Positions 27,060-33,944 of a DNA stretch of 35,881 nucleotides are shown here, in pieces. The stretch comes from an uncultured Prevotellaceae bacterium (GTDB lineage: Bacteria; Bacteroidota; Bacteroidia; Bacteroidales; Bacteroidaceae). The notes below the pieces were generated by a model. The model was not told where the DNA came from and made no database searches. It saw only the letters and a program-made list of their open reading frames with translations. The first letter of the stretch is position 1; every line of letters starts with the position of its first letter. The position numbers were made by a program, and so were the translations under genes. Where the stretch lies: assembly GCA_902775605.1 (NCBI GenBank), contig CACYNE010000036.1, positions 32,451-68,331 of the forward strand. The letters are read 5' to 3'.

Positions 27060-27067
27060 TACTTTTG
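27060..27067 (+). promoter_or_regulatory. -7 promoter box (TACTTTTG) for the DUF4384 gene
   Basis: TACTTTTGTAAT ends 11 bases before an ATG at 27079 and 32 before that at 27100. Normal spacing favours 27100 as the start codon. Confidence 0.6.
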
Positions 27068-27099
27068 TAATATATTAAATGACATTAACACTATACCGC

Positions 27100-27987
27100 A
27101 TGAATTACAGATGTTTAACCGTATTGCTTCTTTTGGTTTTTGGAAGCGTTTCCTATGCCCAAAAGATAAAGACAGTAGAAGGTTCCTACACATACATAGT
27201 TCCAGAAAACAAAACTCTAGAAGAAGCTAAGATTACCGCCATCGAACGAGCTAAAATAGAAGCATTGGCAAATGAATTCAACACAATAGTCTCACAGACA
27301 AATCACACCATCATCACTAATGAAGACACACGTACAAAGTCTTCATTCTATTCTTTAGGAAGCAGTGATGTGCGTGGAGAATGGTTGAAAACCATCAAAT
27401 CTGATATAACAGAACAGATGACTGATGGACATCTTTTAATAAAAGCATGGGTTAAAGGAGAAGCTCGCGAAATAACTTTTGCTAGAGCAAATTTCGAAGC
27501 ACATCTGCTTCGCAATAATAAGGATTCAGAATCTGAATCGGAAGTGTTTCATGATGGCGATAAATTTTATATCTCATTCATCTCTCCTTCCAATGGATAT
27601 TTAGCCATATACCTACTAGATGCCGATTGTAATGCAACTCGCATTGTTCCATTCCAAAACGAGGAACTCTGCTCTGTTGATCGCAGAAAAAAATATGTCT
27701 TTGTTGATGACCCCCAGAATTTTATTTTCCTAACAACAAATCGTCTGCAAGAGATTAACCAAGTATATGTTATCTTTTCACCGAACAAGTTCTACCCAGA
27801 AGTAGACCTTATTAAATCTGACAATTCTAGTTTAACTCATTATCAACATTATGGGTACGTTAACAATCATCTACCATATATCCCTTTCGAGATATTTCAA
27901 AAATGGATTGATGGTTTGAGAAAAAAAGATTTAGAAGCACAGGTTGTTAAGAAGTACATAAAGATTATTGGAAAGGAAAAACATTAA
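27100..27987 (+). CDS. Exported DUF4384 domain protein
   Basis: From the ATG at 27100 the protein has 295 residues with a signal peptide (MNYRCLTVLLLLVFGSVSYAQ). Residues about 22-130 resemble the LPP20-like domain of Bacteroidetes proteins (ENKTLEEAKITAIERAKIEALANEF). After a Ser/Glu linker comes a DUF4384-type beta domain (about 160-255: DGDKFYISFISPSNGYLAIYLLDAD). DUF4384 is of unknown function and often accompanies exported peptidase or caspase domains. Here it lies on the opposite strand between two caspase genes, divergent from one and convergent with the other. A substrate or binding partner role is inference. Confidence 0.75.
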   Translation: MNYRCLTVLLLLVFGSVSYAQKIKTVEGSYTYIVPENKTLEEAKITAIERAKIEALANEFNTIVSQTNHTIITNEDTRTKSSFYSLGSSDVRGEWLKTIKSDITEQMTDGHLLIKAWVKGEAREITFARANFEAHLLRNNKDSESESEVFHDGDKFYISFISPSNGYLAIYLLDADCNATRIVPFQNEELCSVDRRKKYVFVDDPQNFIFLTTNRLQEINQVYVIFSPNKFYPEVDLIKSDNSSLTHYQHYGYVNNHLPYIPFEIFQKWIDGLRKKDLEAQVVKKYIKIIGKEKH

Positions 27988-28072
27988 ATATAACACAAGG
28001 ACAATTGGAAAGGACAAACTCTTAGATAGATAAGACACAAAAGGGAATTTCAGAAAAGCAAGAAGTCTATAC

Positions 28073-28110
28073 ATAAAATAAAGGAAACAAAATTGCTTCC
28101 TTTATTTTAT
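28073..28110. terminator. 14-bp perfect AT-rich hairpin, bidirectional terminator
   Basis: ATAAAATAAAGGAA, a ten-base loop, TTCCTTTATTTTAT. The stop codon of the second caspase gene (28107-28109) is part of one arm, so it can end both that transcript and the DUF4384 one. Confidence 0.75.
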
Positions 28111-29882
28111 CTCAGTCTTATATTTTGCCAACTACTCATTAATGCTGTTGACGGAATAATTGTCGGTGTTTGGATCTTTCCTTCATTCTCAGTCACACTA
28201 CTTCTTTTAACATTGGTGATGATAAAATCGGACATCTTACTGATTGTCGTTTCTCCTTCGGTTTCCTGTAAGTGTTTTAGAAGATAATATGTAAACAAAC
28301 CATGTCCGTGTTGCTTATCAGAGAATGCTGTTTCGTCTCCCTGAGAGGCAGAAAGAACCAAGAGGTTTCCTGTTGGCATCGCATTTCTTGTTGCTAAAGC
28401 GATTCCACGAGTTTCCACAAGCATACCGCCCTCACGTTTAGCTCCACTAAAACAAGCGTCCAAGAATACCATCGTCATCTGAGATGGGGCAGATGCTAAC
28501 TCATCGTACATGTCAGACAGGCTGTAGCCACTCTTAATATCCGTTGCGAAACCATCAACAGGCAGAAGATAAGGCATGCGGCTGGCTTCATCTGGAATGC
28601 CATGACCAGCATAATAAACTATTGCTTTTGCTTCTCCATCATATGCCTTCAATGTATTTACCAATGTTGCCATAGCATGGCGCATGTCATTTAATCCCGC
28701 ATTCAAATATAGTTTCACATTATTGGCAGGCAAACCCAAAGTCTTCTTACAATACTCCGCAAAAACTTTGGCATCATTGTTGGCGAAAGGTACTTTCGAC
28801 TCTCTCTTATATTGTTCATTGCCAATAATGAGGGCAAAAGTCTTATCATTCTTTTGCTTGGTTTTAGGAATATCCTTGTCCACAGTGTTGTCTATATTAA
28901 CCACGGGAGCTGATTCCGAATGATTTTCTTTTATAGCAATGTTTATATCTAGCGGAGGTAGTTCAAAGTTATATTTGCTCTCTGCTCCACCAGCATAATT
29001 TGCAGCATTCGTATAGATCTTATCACCCAATTTGAACTGGCACCCAGTAATGGCCAATGTATCTGCAACTACACCAAATTGAGGAATAACCTCTACCTTA
29101 TCGTAATTTAAACGAAAATTAGCTGCATCGGATTTAGGAACCCTTGCATACAACATTCCATAATTAACGGTCTGGATAGTGTACACATCATATTCACTAT
29201 CGTAAACACCCAGCCCTGTTGAGATGCTTACTGGAGCATATAGGGACATATATTCTTTTTTCAACTCATCTACATACTCATCCATACGCTTACGGCGATT
29301 CTCATCAGTCACACGTGTTTTGTATTGTTCAATAGTCTCATAATCCTTTTTTGCTTGCCATAAGGTCATACGTTGCTTCAACTTATCATCAGCGTATGCG
29401 CTAAATAAGGGAACAACGGACTTCTGGAAATTACCAACGAATTTATTCTCGCCATTTTTCTCCATGTCAGCAAGAAATGGCAAAAGATTTCCGTCTACTA
29501 AAGACAACGATTTACATCCTTCAAATGCCCCCTTTTCAATAACATAACCTCCTGAAGGAAATTTTATATAATCCATATTTACGCATCCACGAAAAGCACC
29601 CGCCTTGATAGTCTTTATGGATTTAGGTAATATCACACGCTTTATTCTATGATTTTTTTTAAAAAATGCTTCATTCACTTGAACAACCAAATAACGTTGT
29701 TTTCCTATTTCTACAGTCTCAAGAATGGACACTTCTCCTTTCGCCATCACCCCCAATGCAGCTGTTGCCGTGTTGTCAGAAGCCGTCTCATACTGAACAC
29801 CTTTAATAGTAATGCGTTTGCCTGCACTAATATTATTTAAAACTAGTAGAGAAAAAAACGCTAATAAAAAAAAACGCCTCAT
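28107..29882 (-). CDS. Exported LRR_5-caspase (C14) protease
   Basis: The start at 29882 gives 591 residues with a signal peptide (MRRFFLLAFFSLLVLNNISA). Residues about 22-150 contain BspA-type leucine-rich repeats (LPKSIKTIKAGAFRGCVNMDYIKFP; VIEKGAFEGCKSL), which usually bind proteins. A charged helical segment (about 170-215) and a beta region (about 215-310) lead to a caspase domain (about 346-565) with H427 in YYAGHGIPDE and C477 in LDACFSGAK. The domain parallels that of the first caspase, including LSASQGDETAFSD. It follows the outer-membrane protein gene by ten bases, so both are made together. LRR_5 plus caspase suggests target recognition outside the cytoplasm; the target is unknown. 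Confidence 0.85.
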   Translation of the reverse strand: MRRFFLLAFFSLLVLNNISAGKRITIKGVQYETASDNTATAALGVMAKGEVSILETVEIGKQRYLVVQVNEAFFKKNHRIKRVILPKSIKTIKAGAFRGCVNMDYIKFPSGGYVIEKGAFEGCKSLSLVDGNLLPFLADMEKNGENKFVGNFQKSVVPLFSAYADDKLKQRMTLWQAKKDYETIEQYKTRVTDENRRKRMDEYVDELKKEYMSLYAPVSISTGLGVYDSEYDVYTIQTVNYGMLYARVPKSDAANFRLNYDKVEVIPQFGVVADTLAITGCQFKLGDKIYTNAANYAGGAESKYNFELPPLDINIAIKENHSESAPVVNIDNTVDKDIPKTKQKNDKTFALIIGNEQYKRESKVPFANNDAKVFAEYCKKTLGLPANNVKLYLNAGLNDMRHAMATLVNTLKAYDGEAKAIVYYAGHGIPDEASRMPYLLPVDGFATDIKSGYSLSDMYDELASAPSQMTMVFLDACFSGAKREGGMLVETRGIALATRNAMPTGNLLVLSASQGDETAFSDKQHGHGLFTYYLLKHLQETEGETTISKMSDFIITNVKRSSVTENEGKIQTPTIIPSTALMSSWQNIRLR

Positions 29883-29892
29883 AATAGATTGT

Positions 29893-30465
29893 TTAAAAGT
29901 CATAACCAACGGAGATAGCAAGATTACGGTTCTTATAGTCTCCAAAGACCTTATATAAACCTAATTCATAATGTGTACCCAAATAGATTTTTTTACGGCT
30001 GATGCCAATACCAACAATTACGCCCACATCTGGTTTCTTAACACGTAATGTTTCTGGCTCATTAATAAGATAGCCTGCATATCCACCTCCCTTTATGTGT
30101 ATATCAAAATCATCAGCTACTGGATATTTATATAAAGCCAAAACAGGAACTTGAACATATGAGAATCTATCCGCTTTATTACCATACATATATTTAATTT
30201 TTGCTCCCTTATTCATATAATAGACCCCTGTTTCTATCGCAAAACTCCTAACTACATTGATATTGACATTTGTTCCAAAATGGAAAGACCACTGAGAATC
30301 TATCTCATAATAATTATCCCATGTTCCGTCTCCACATGTTGACAAGTTTGCGCCCGCTCTTATACCAAAAGTTAAGTACTTGTCTGGTTTTGAACCATCC
30401 CAAATCTGAGCATAGAAATTAATGCTACAAAATAGTACAGTCAAAAGTAAAAAAATTCTCTTCAT
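29893..30465 (-). CDS. Small outer-membrane beta-barrel protein (PorT-like)
   Basis: The 190-residue protein has a signal peptide (MKRIFLLLTVLFCSINFYAQ). Alternating polar/hydrophobic strands such as FGIRAGANLSTCG, FAIETGVYYMNKGAKI, FSYVQVPVLALYKYP and LAISVGYDF end in an aromatic residue, as in outer-membrane barrels of about eight strands. IKxGGYAGYLI is typical of the Bacteroidetes OMP_b-brl family. It is first in a two-gene operon with the LRR-caspase and carries promoter copy B. It could anchor, export or sense for the caspase; this is inference. Confidence 0.8.
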   Translation of the reverse strand: MKRIFLLLTVLFCSINFYAQIWDGSKPDKYLTFGIRAGANLSTCGDGTWDNYYEIDSQWSFHFGTNVNINVVRSFAIETGVYYMNKGAKIKYMYGNKADRFSYVQVPVLALYKYPVADDFDIHIKGGGYAGYLINEPETLRVKKPDVGVIVGIGISRKKIYLGTHYELGLYKVFGDYKNRNLAISVGYDF

Positions 30466-30496
30466 GACTATCTCATTTTAATTAGTAATAGATTTT

Positions 30497-30565
30497 TTCG
30501 GCTGTAAAGATATGAAATATTTGTGAAAAAGAAAAGAAAATCTCCAAAAAAGTAACAATTCGAAC
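30497..30565 (-). promoter_or_regulatory. Barrel-caspase-2 promoter module, copy B of the duplicated element
   Basis: Aligned without gaps to 26697-26765 at an offset of exactly 3,800 bp. The minus-strand -7 box TATCTTTA is at 30505-30512, 40 bases before the ATG at 30465. The CTTTTCTT and TATCG-containing parts further upstream (to about 30690) also resemble copy A. Confidence 0.8.
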
Positions 30566-30673
30566 TAAATATTTCCCATTTTAGTGATAATCTAAAAAGT
30601 TCAACTAAAAAAACTACACATTAAGACTTTTCTTTCCAAGAGAGAGAAATGTCGGTTTACGACTAGTAAAACA

Positions 30674-30727
30674 GCATATCGCTATGAGCGAAACGCCATA
30701 TCGCTATCAGAGAAACGGCGTTTCTCT
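30674..30727. repeat. Two 22-bp direct repeats plus an overlapping palindrome
   Basis: Units 30674-30695 and 30696-30717 share the pattern SCATATCGCTATSAGMGAAACG. The end of the second forms the perfect palindrome AGAGAAACG-G-CGTTTCTCT (30709-30727). They sit 210-260 bp upstream of the barrel gene, next to the IS3 element. Confidence 0.75.
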
Positions 30728-30860
30728 TTGACGTTTCCTGATTTGGGTTGACTGTCAGTATGTCTAAGCCCTAAGATTAGTTGACTCGGTTAAACATTAA
30801 AACTTATATAGGTTGACTCTCACCTAATCTTAGTTGACTGGATGCAAAAGTAAACATATT

Positions 30861-31787
30861 CTAGGGATTATGCAAGAGAACTGAGATATTTTCTCTTGCA
30901 TTCCCTATAAATGTCGCTTTTTGCTTCTCCTTGATATGCATCTCCCTGTAGCTAGTCCAGTGCTTTTTCAGCTCGCCCGTACAATTTGAGGCTTCCTTCG
31001 GTGTCATCATGTTGATGCTCATGTGCGGTCGCTCTTCGTTGTAGAAGGTGACAGCAGGAGCTACGGCCTCTATGACTTCTGCGAGAGATGTAAAGTGCAT
31101 TCCTTTCAACAGCTCGTTCTTCATCGTGTTGTTGATCCTTTCCGCCTGAGGGTTCTCCTTGGGGTTCCCGTCCTCTGTCATGCTAATACGAATGCCGTAT
31201 TTCTGCAAAAGTTCCACGTAACGGGTACTCGCATATTGTACGCCTCGATCAGAATGATGAATCAGCGTGAGCTTCTCCTTATCTGTATTCTCTATACGCT
31301 CTAAGGCCATCTGGAGGGCACGCAGAGGATATTCCGTGTCCAACGTCGGACCTATCGCCCAACCTATAATCTCCTCTGTATACGCATCCAGTATCATGGA
31401 CAGGTAGCAGAAGCTGTAACGGGTCTCATTCAGCCAGATTGGGATATAGGTAATGTCGCTTACCCACAACTGGTTGGGAGCTGTCGGGATAAAATCCTTA
31501 ACGAGATTCGGATAGACAGTTAAGCCATGCGTGGAGTCTGTGGTACGTGGCTTGCGTATACGCTGTTTGAGCTTCAGGCCATATCTGTCTATAAGTGCTT
31601 CAAAGCGGTCACGCCCCATCGGCTTGTTGCCCGTAAAGTCGCGCTTGTACATGCACCACAGCTTTACGCCACCAAGGCCAGGATCCTTCCTGCGTATCTC
31701 AAGGATATATGACAAGGCGAACTCCTCCTGGGCAATTCTCCTCATCAGTACGTCCTCATCTCTCTGGAAATAAGCCTGCTTCGACAC
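30861..31787 (-). CDS. IS3-family transposase OrfB (DDE integrase core)
   Basis: The 308-residue piece counted from a GTG at 31787 has an HTH_21-like segment (YSxxLEIRRKDPGLGGVKLW region) and an rve integrase core. The DDE residues are in WVSDITYIP, HHSDRGVQYAS and NPQAERINNTMKNE. The frame is open further upstream through VTNLHARDKDKYPIETQCRL into the A7 run at the end of orfA. The functional product is therefore probably an OrfAB fusion made by -1 frameshifting, not a protein starting at 31787. No frame damage is seen, so the element may be active. Confidence 0.9.
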   Translation of the reverse strand: MSKQAYFQRDEDVLMRRIAQEEFALSYILEIRRKDPGLGGVKLWCMYKRDFTGNKPMGRDRFEALIDRYGLKLKQRIRKPRTTDSTHGLTVYPNLVKDFIPTAPNQLWVSDITYIPIWLNETRYSFCYLSMILDAYTEEIIGWAIGPTLDTEYPLRALQMALERIENTDKEKLTLIHHSDRGVQYASTRYVELLQKYGIRISMTEDGNPKENPQAERINNTMKNELLKGMHFTSLAEVIEAVAPAVTFYNEERPHMSINMMTPKEASNCTGELKKHWTSYREMHIKEKQKATFIGNARENISVLLHNP

Positions 31788-31849
31788 ACCAAGCAGCCTG
31801 CACTGAGTTTCTATAGGATACTTGTCCTTGTCCCGTGCATGCAGGTTCG

Positions 31850-32245
31850 TTACTGCTTGGTGCCAGCTTTTTTTCGGATGGAGATGTTAAACTGCTTCTC
31901 TGCTACATTTATCATCTCATCATAAAGGTCGGCACGCATGGACGCTTCACGAAGAGCCTTTCGAAGACGGGCTACCTCTGACTGCAAGGACTGCTTGTCG
32001 TTTGGCAGGGGCGATTGAAGCGAACCCTCTATCGCTTTCTGTTTACGTTTTTCTTCTGCCATTTTCATGCGCTTATTCTTGTATTTCGGGTTTTCGGCTA
32101 CAAAGGTACGAATCCAATTTGAAATTGTCCAATCCGAAACAGGAATAATTTTCGCAATCCTCGTTTTTCCCATGTGTTGGTCACGATAAAGGGTGATTAC
32201 CTTCTCGTAATACAGTCTTTGCTTTTCTGTTCGATAATACTTCAT
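31850..32245 (-). CDS. IS3-family OrfA (helix-turn-helix)
   Basis: The 131-residue protein has an N-terminal helix-turn-helix (VITLYRDQHMGKTRIAKIIPVSDWTISNWIRTF) that binds the element ends, and a leucine-zipper-like coil (SLQSEVARLRKALREASMRADLYDEMI) for multimerisation. Near its end CGAAAAAAAG gives the slippery heptamer A_AAA_AAA in the right register; a -1 slip there reads KKSWHQAVTNLH and continues in frame into orfB. This arrangement is standard for IS3-family control of transposition. Confidence 0.9.
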   Translation of the reverse strand: MKYYRTEKQRLYYEKVITLYRDQHMGKTRIAKIIPVSDWTISNWIRTFVAENPKYKNKRMKMAEEKRKQKAIEGSLQSPLPNDKQSLQSEVARLRKALREASMRADLYDEMINVAEKQFNISIRKKAGTKQ

Positions 32246-32292
32246 CTTGTTGACTTTTTATGAGTCAACTTTTTCCAGGGTAAGACAGAGGG

Positions 32293-32688
32293 CACCCTCA
32301 CCAAGATCTTCTGAAACACCGATGTATAAAGGGATTGAGGCATGGTGAGGGTGCCTCTAACCCTCACCTCACCCTCCACAACCCTCACCAGGCACTCATC
32401 TTCAATTGGTCTTGCCTTCTGCGCGACTTGAGTAACAAAGTAAGCGCATGCTATTAATACAAAATCCCCGTCCGTCCACGTCGGACTCTGAGTCCGTAGG
32501 TGACGGACTGAGAGTCCGCTGGTTACGGACTTTTTTGAACTGAACGTACAAGATGTCGAGGCGACGCCAATGAATTGATAAACGAGAGTTTGGTGAGGGT
32601 TGTGGAGGGTGAGGTGAGGGTCAGGGGTACCCTCCACGGGTCTCCAGCCCTTTATACATGGACATTTCGGAAGATTTTGGTGAGGGTG
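32293..32688. repeat. 98-bp imperfect inverted repeat around a 200-bp core
   Basis: Left arm 32293-32390 and right arm 32591-32688 are inverted near-copies rich in CACCCTCACC / GGTGAGGGTG. They share ACCCTCACCTCACCCTCCAC, ATGTATAAAGGG and ATCTTC blocks. The 200-bp core holds an array of hairpins. Frames open across the region (32242-32637 minus, 32575-32790 plus) give repetitive RVVEGEVRVRG-type peptides; I do not count these as genes. The whole stretch 32246-33173 has no convincing protein gene. Confidence 0.85.
32482..32536 (+). terminator. Array of alternative CGGACT/AGTCCG hairpins ending in T6
   Basis: CGGACT and AGTCCG alternate: 32482-32487, 32491-32496, 32504-32509, 32513-32518 and 32526-32531, the last running into TTTTTT. 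Neighbouring pairs can form mutually exclusive stems, and the last (32513-32531) has the form of an intrinsic terminator. Confidence 0.6.
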
Positions 32689-32776
32689 GTGAGGGTGAAC
32701 GCGAAAAAATATTTTTTTTCTTTAAATAGACTGCCTCGAAAGCAGGGCATGCAAATTCTTGTTTATTTTAAACTCA

Positions 32777-33087
32777 TTTCTCTTGTTTGATAGTAATTTT
32801 TTTGTAAATTTGCAGCGCCATACCTTAACGCTGGGTGTGGAATATATCAATTGCTGTAATAATATGAATCAAAAACTGAAGTGAACCCAGAAAGTTGGAC
32901 ATAGCACAGGGGGACTCTTACCTCTGTGAGCCCTTTTCTTTTGTTTGATTGCTACTTTTATTGTAACTTTGCAGCGTCATACCTTAACACAGGATATGTA
33001 ATATGTCGAAAATTGAATATTATGGATGAATCAAAAACCAGTCCCAGTGATTTAGGGGTGCACTTCACCTCTCTGTGAGTATGAGCT
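32777..33087 (+). repeat. Diverged tandem duplication of about 158 bp with two promoter boxes
   Basis: Copy 1 (32777-32934) and copy 2 (32935-about 33087) share TTGTTTGAT, TTTGCAGCG, CATACCTTAAC, ATGAATCAAAAAC and CCTCTGTGAG blocks in order. Each has a -7 box (TAAATTTG 32805-32812; TAACTTTG 32964-32971) followed by GCAGCG. Each could start a short leader RNA or tiny peptide (e.g. MDESKTSPSDLGVHFTSL at 33022-33078), for which I have no other support. ACCCAGAAAGTTGGACAT at 32885 resembles an IS terminal-repeat remnant. Confidence 0.7.
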
Positions 33088-33142
33088 TGAAAAATTTTTC
33101 AATAAAAAGTGGCAAAATCCATCTTATTTCAAAATCTTTTCG

Positions 33143-33150
33143 TATATTTG
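33143..33150 (+). promoter_or_regulatory. -7 promoter box (TATATTTG) for the MNT-HEPN pair
   Basis: TATATTTGCAAAC ends 23 bases before the ATG at 33174 and rules out the in-frame ATG at 33081 and earlier starts. Confidence 0.65.
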
Positions 33151-33173
33151 CAAACGAGATAGGATTTTATGCT

Positions 33174-33488
33174 ATGAGAAGAAATGATGTTGTTGACAAG
33201 ATCAGAGAGCAGACTCAGACGATGCTCCCCAATGCCCAGGCCATCATCTATGGTTCTGAGGCAAGAGGCGATGCGCGTCCCGACAGCGATATTGACCTGC
33301 TGATTCTATTGCCAGAAGAGAAGGTGACACCAGAACGCGAGCATGAGATTGTTAGCAAACTCTTTGAGATTGAGCTCCAGTCAGGCGTTATTATCAGCAC
33401 ACTCATCATGCCCCGTCATCATTGGGAGAATCCTCCCGTTATAACTCCATTCTATCAGAACGTAAAACGTGAGGGAGTACTGCTATGA
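33174..33488 (+). CDS. MNT-type nucleotidyltransferase (probable antitoxin)
   Basis: The start at 33174 gives 104 residues: MRRNDVVDKIREQTQ, then the minimal nucleotidyltransferase motif YGSEARGDARPDSDIDLLI (G-S-x10-D-x-D). A third acidic residue probably lies in the FEIELQSGVIIS strand. In MNT-HEPN pairs this enzyme modifies and neutralises the HEPN RNase, for MntA by AMPylation. It overlaps the HEPN gene by four bases (ATGA), the usual tight coupling. It lies among mobile and repeat sequences, consistent with transfer. Function as antitoxin is inferred from family and pairing. Confidence 0.88.
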   Translation: MRRNDVVDKIREQTQTMLPNAQAIIYGSEARGDARPDSDIDLLILLPEEKVTPEREHEIVSKLFEIELQSGVIISTLIMPRHHWENPPVITPFYQNVKREGVLL

Positions 33489-33889
33489 ACGAAGAGAAAT
33501 TGACATCAGAACAACGTGCCGATCTTGTGGCTTACTATTTCGAGCGAGCTCATGAATCGATATCCGAGGCGAAATATCTTCGTGAAGGAGGATATTTCAA
33601 TGGTGCTGTCACCCGCCTTTATTATGCCTGTTTCAATGCTGCCCGCGGCCTGCTTACTGCCAATGATATAGACACCTCCACCCACAATGGTGTGAAGACT
33701 ATGATATCCATGAATTTTATCCGTAAGGGGCTGTTGAGTATTGAGCATGGTGCTACTTTAACCGATTTGTTCAATCAGCGACATGTCAGTGATTATGAGG
33801 CTTATGCCTTTCGCGACAAGAGCAGTGTTGACTATCTGCTGCCCAAAGCAGAAGCTTTCATAGATGCGGTAGAGCAGTTAGCAAAATAA
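33485..33889 (+). CDS. HEPN-domain protein (probable toxin partner)
   Basis: The 134-residue all-helical protein matches the HEPN family: YYFERAHESISEAKYLREGGYFNGAVTRLYYACFNAARGLL, then LFNQRHVSDYEAY. HEPN toxins usually need R-x4-6-H for RNA cleavage. Here the corresponding RHVSDYEAY lacks that spacing and instead shows R-x3-DY, seen in the PF05168-like branch whose RNase activity is less certain. It is coupled to the MNT gene by an ATGA overlap. Toxicity cannot be assumed. Confidence 0.87.
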   Translation: MNEEKLTSEQRADLVAYYFERAHESISEAKYLREGGYFNGAVTRLYYACFNAARGLLTANDIDTSTHNGVKTMISMNFIRKGLLSIEHGATLTDLFNQRHVSDYEAYAFRDKSSVDYLLPKAEAFIDAVEQLAK

Positions 33890-33944
33890 AGAATAAATGT
33901 TGAATAGAATAAAACCATGATGCCTATGAGCTGAGTAAGATTTT

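Larger units (their letters stand above)
30746..32272 (-). mobile_element. IS3-family insertion sequence (ends not exactly resolved)
   Basis: The element holds overlapping-frame orfA (32245-31850) and orfB (31787-30861). GTTGACT cores occur at both edges: left side near 30748, 30780, 30812 and 30833, right side as the dyad GTTGACT...AGTCAAC at 32250-32269. The left region also has CTAAGATTAG and its complement CTAATCTTAG. None of these pairs gives a long clean terminal repeat or a clear target duplication, so the outer bounds are approximate. Confidence 0.7.

Noticed and set aside
25352-29882. Caspases as part of a cytoplasmic anti-phage defence system
   Set aside because: Both have clear signal peptides and lie with outer-membrane and exported proteins; no nucleotide-sensing or NTPase partner is present.
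30674-30717. CRISPR array
   Set aside because: Only two directly abutting 22-bp units with no spacers, and no cas genes nearby.
32242-32637. A 131-residue open frame on the minus strand across the 98-bp inverted repeat
   Set aside because: It reads through both repeat arms and the hairpin core, giving repetitive peptide with no family match; the DNA repeat structure explains it better.
32864-33078. Tiny peptides MNQKLK and MDESKTSPSDLGVHFTSL in the duplicated leader
   Set aside because: They are not conserved in length or sequence between the two copies, so nothing supports translation.
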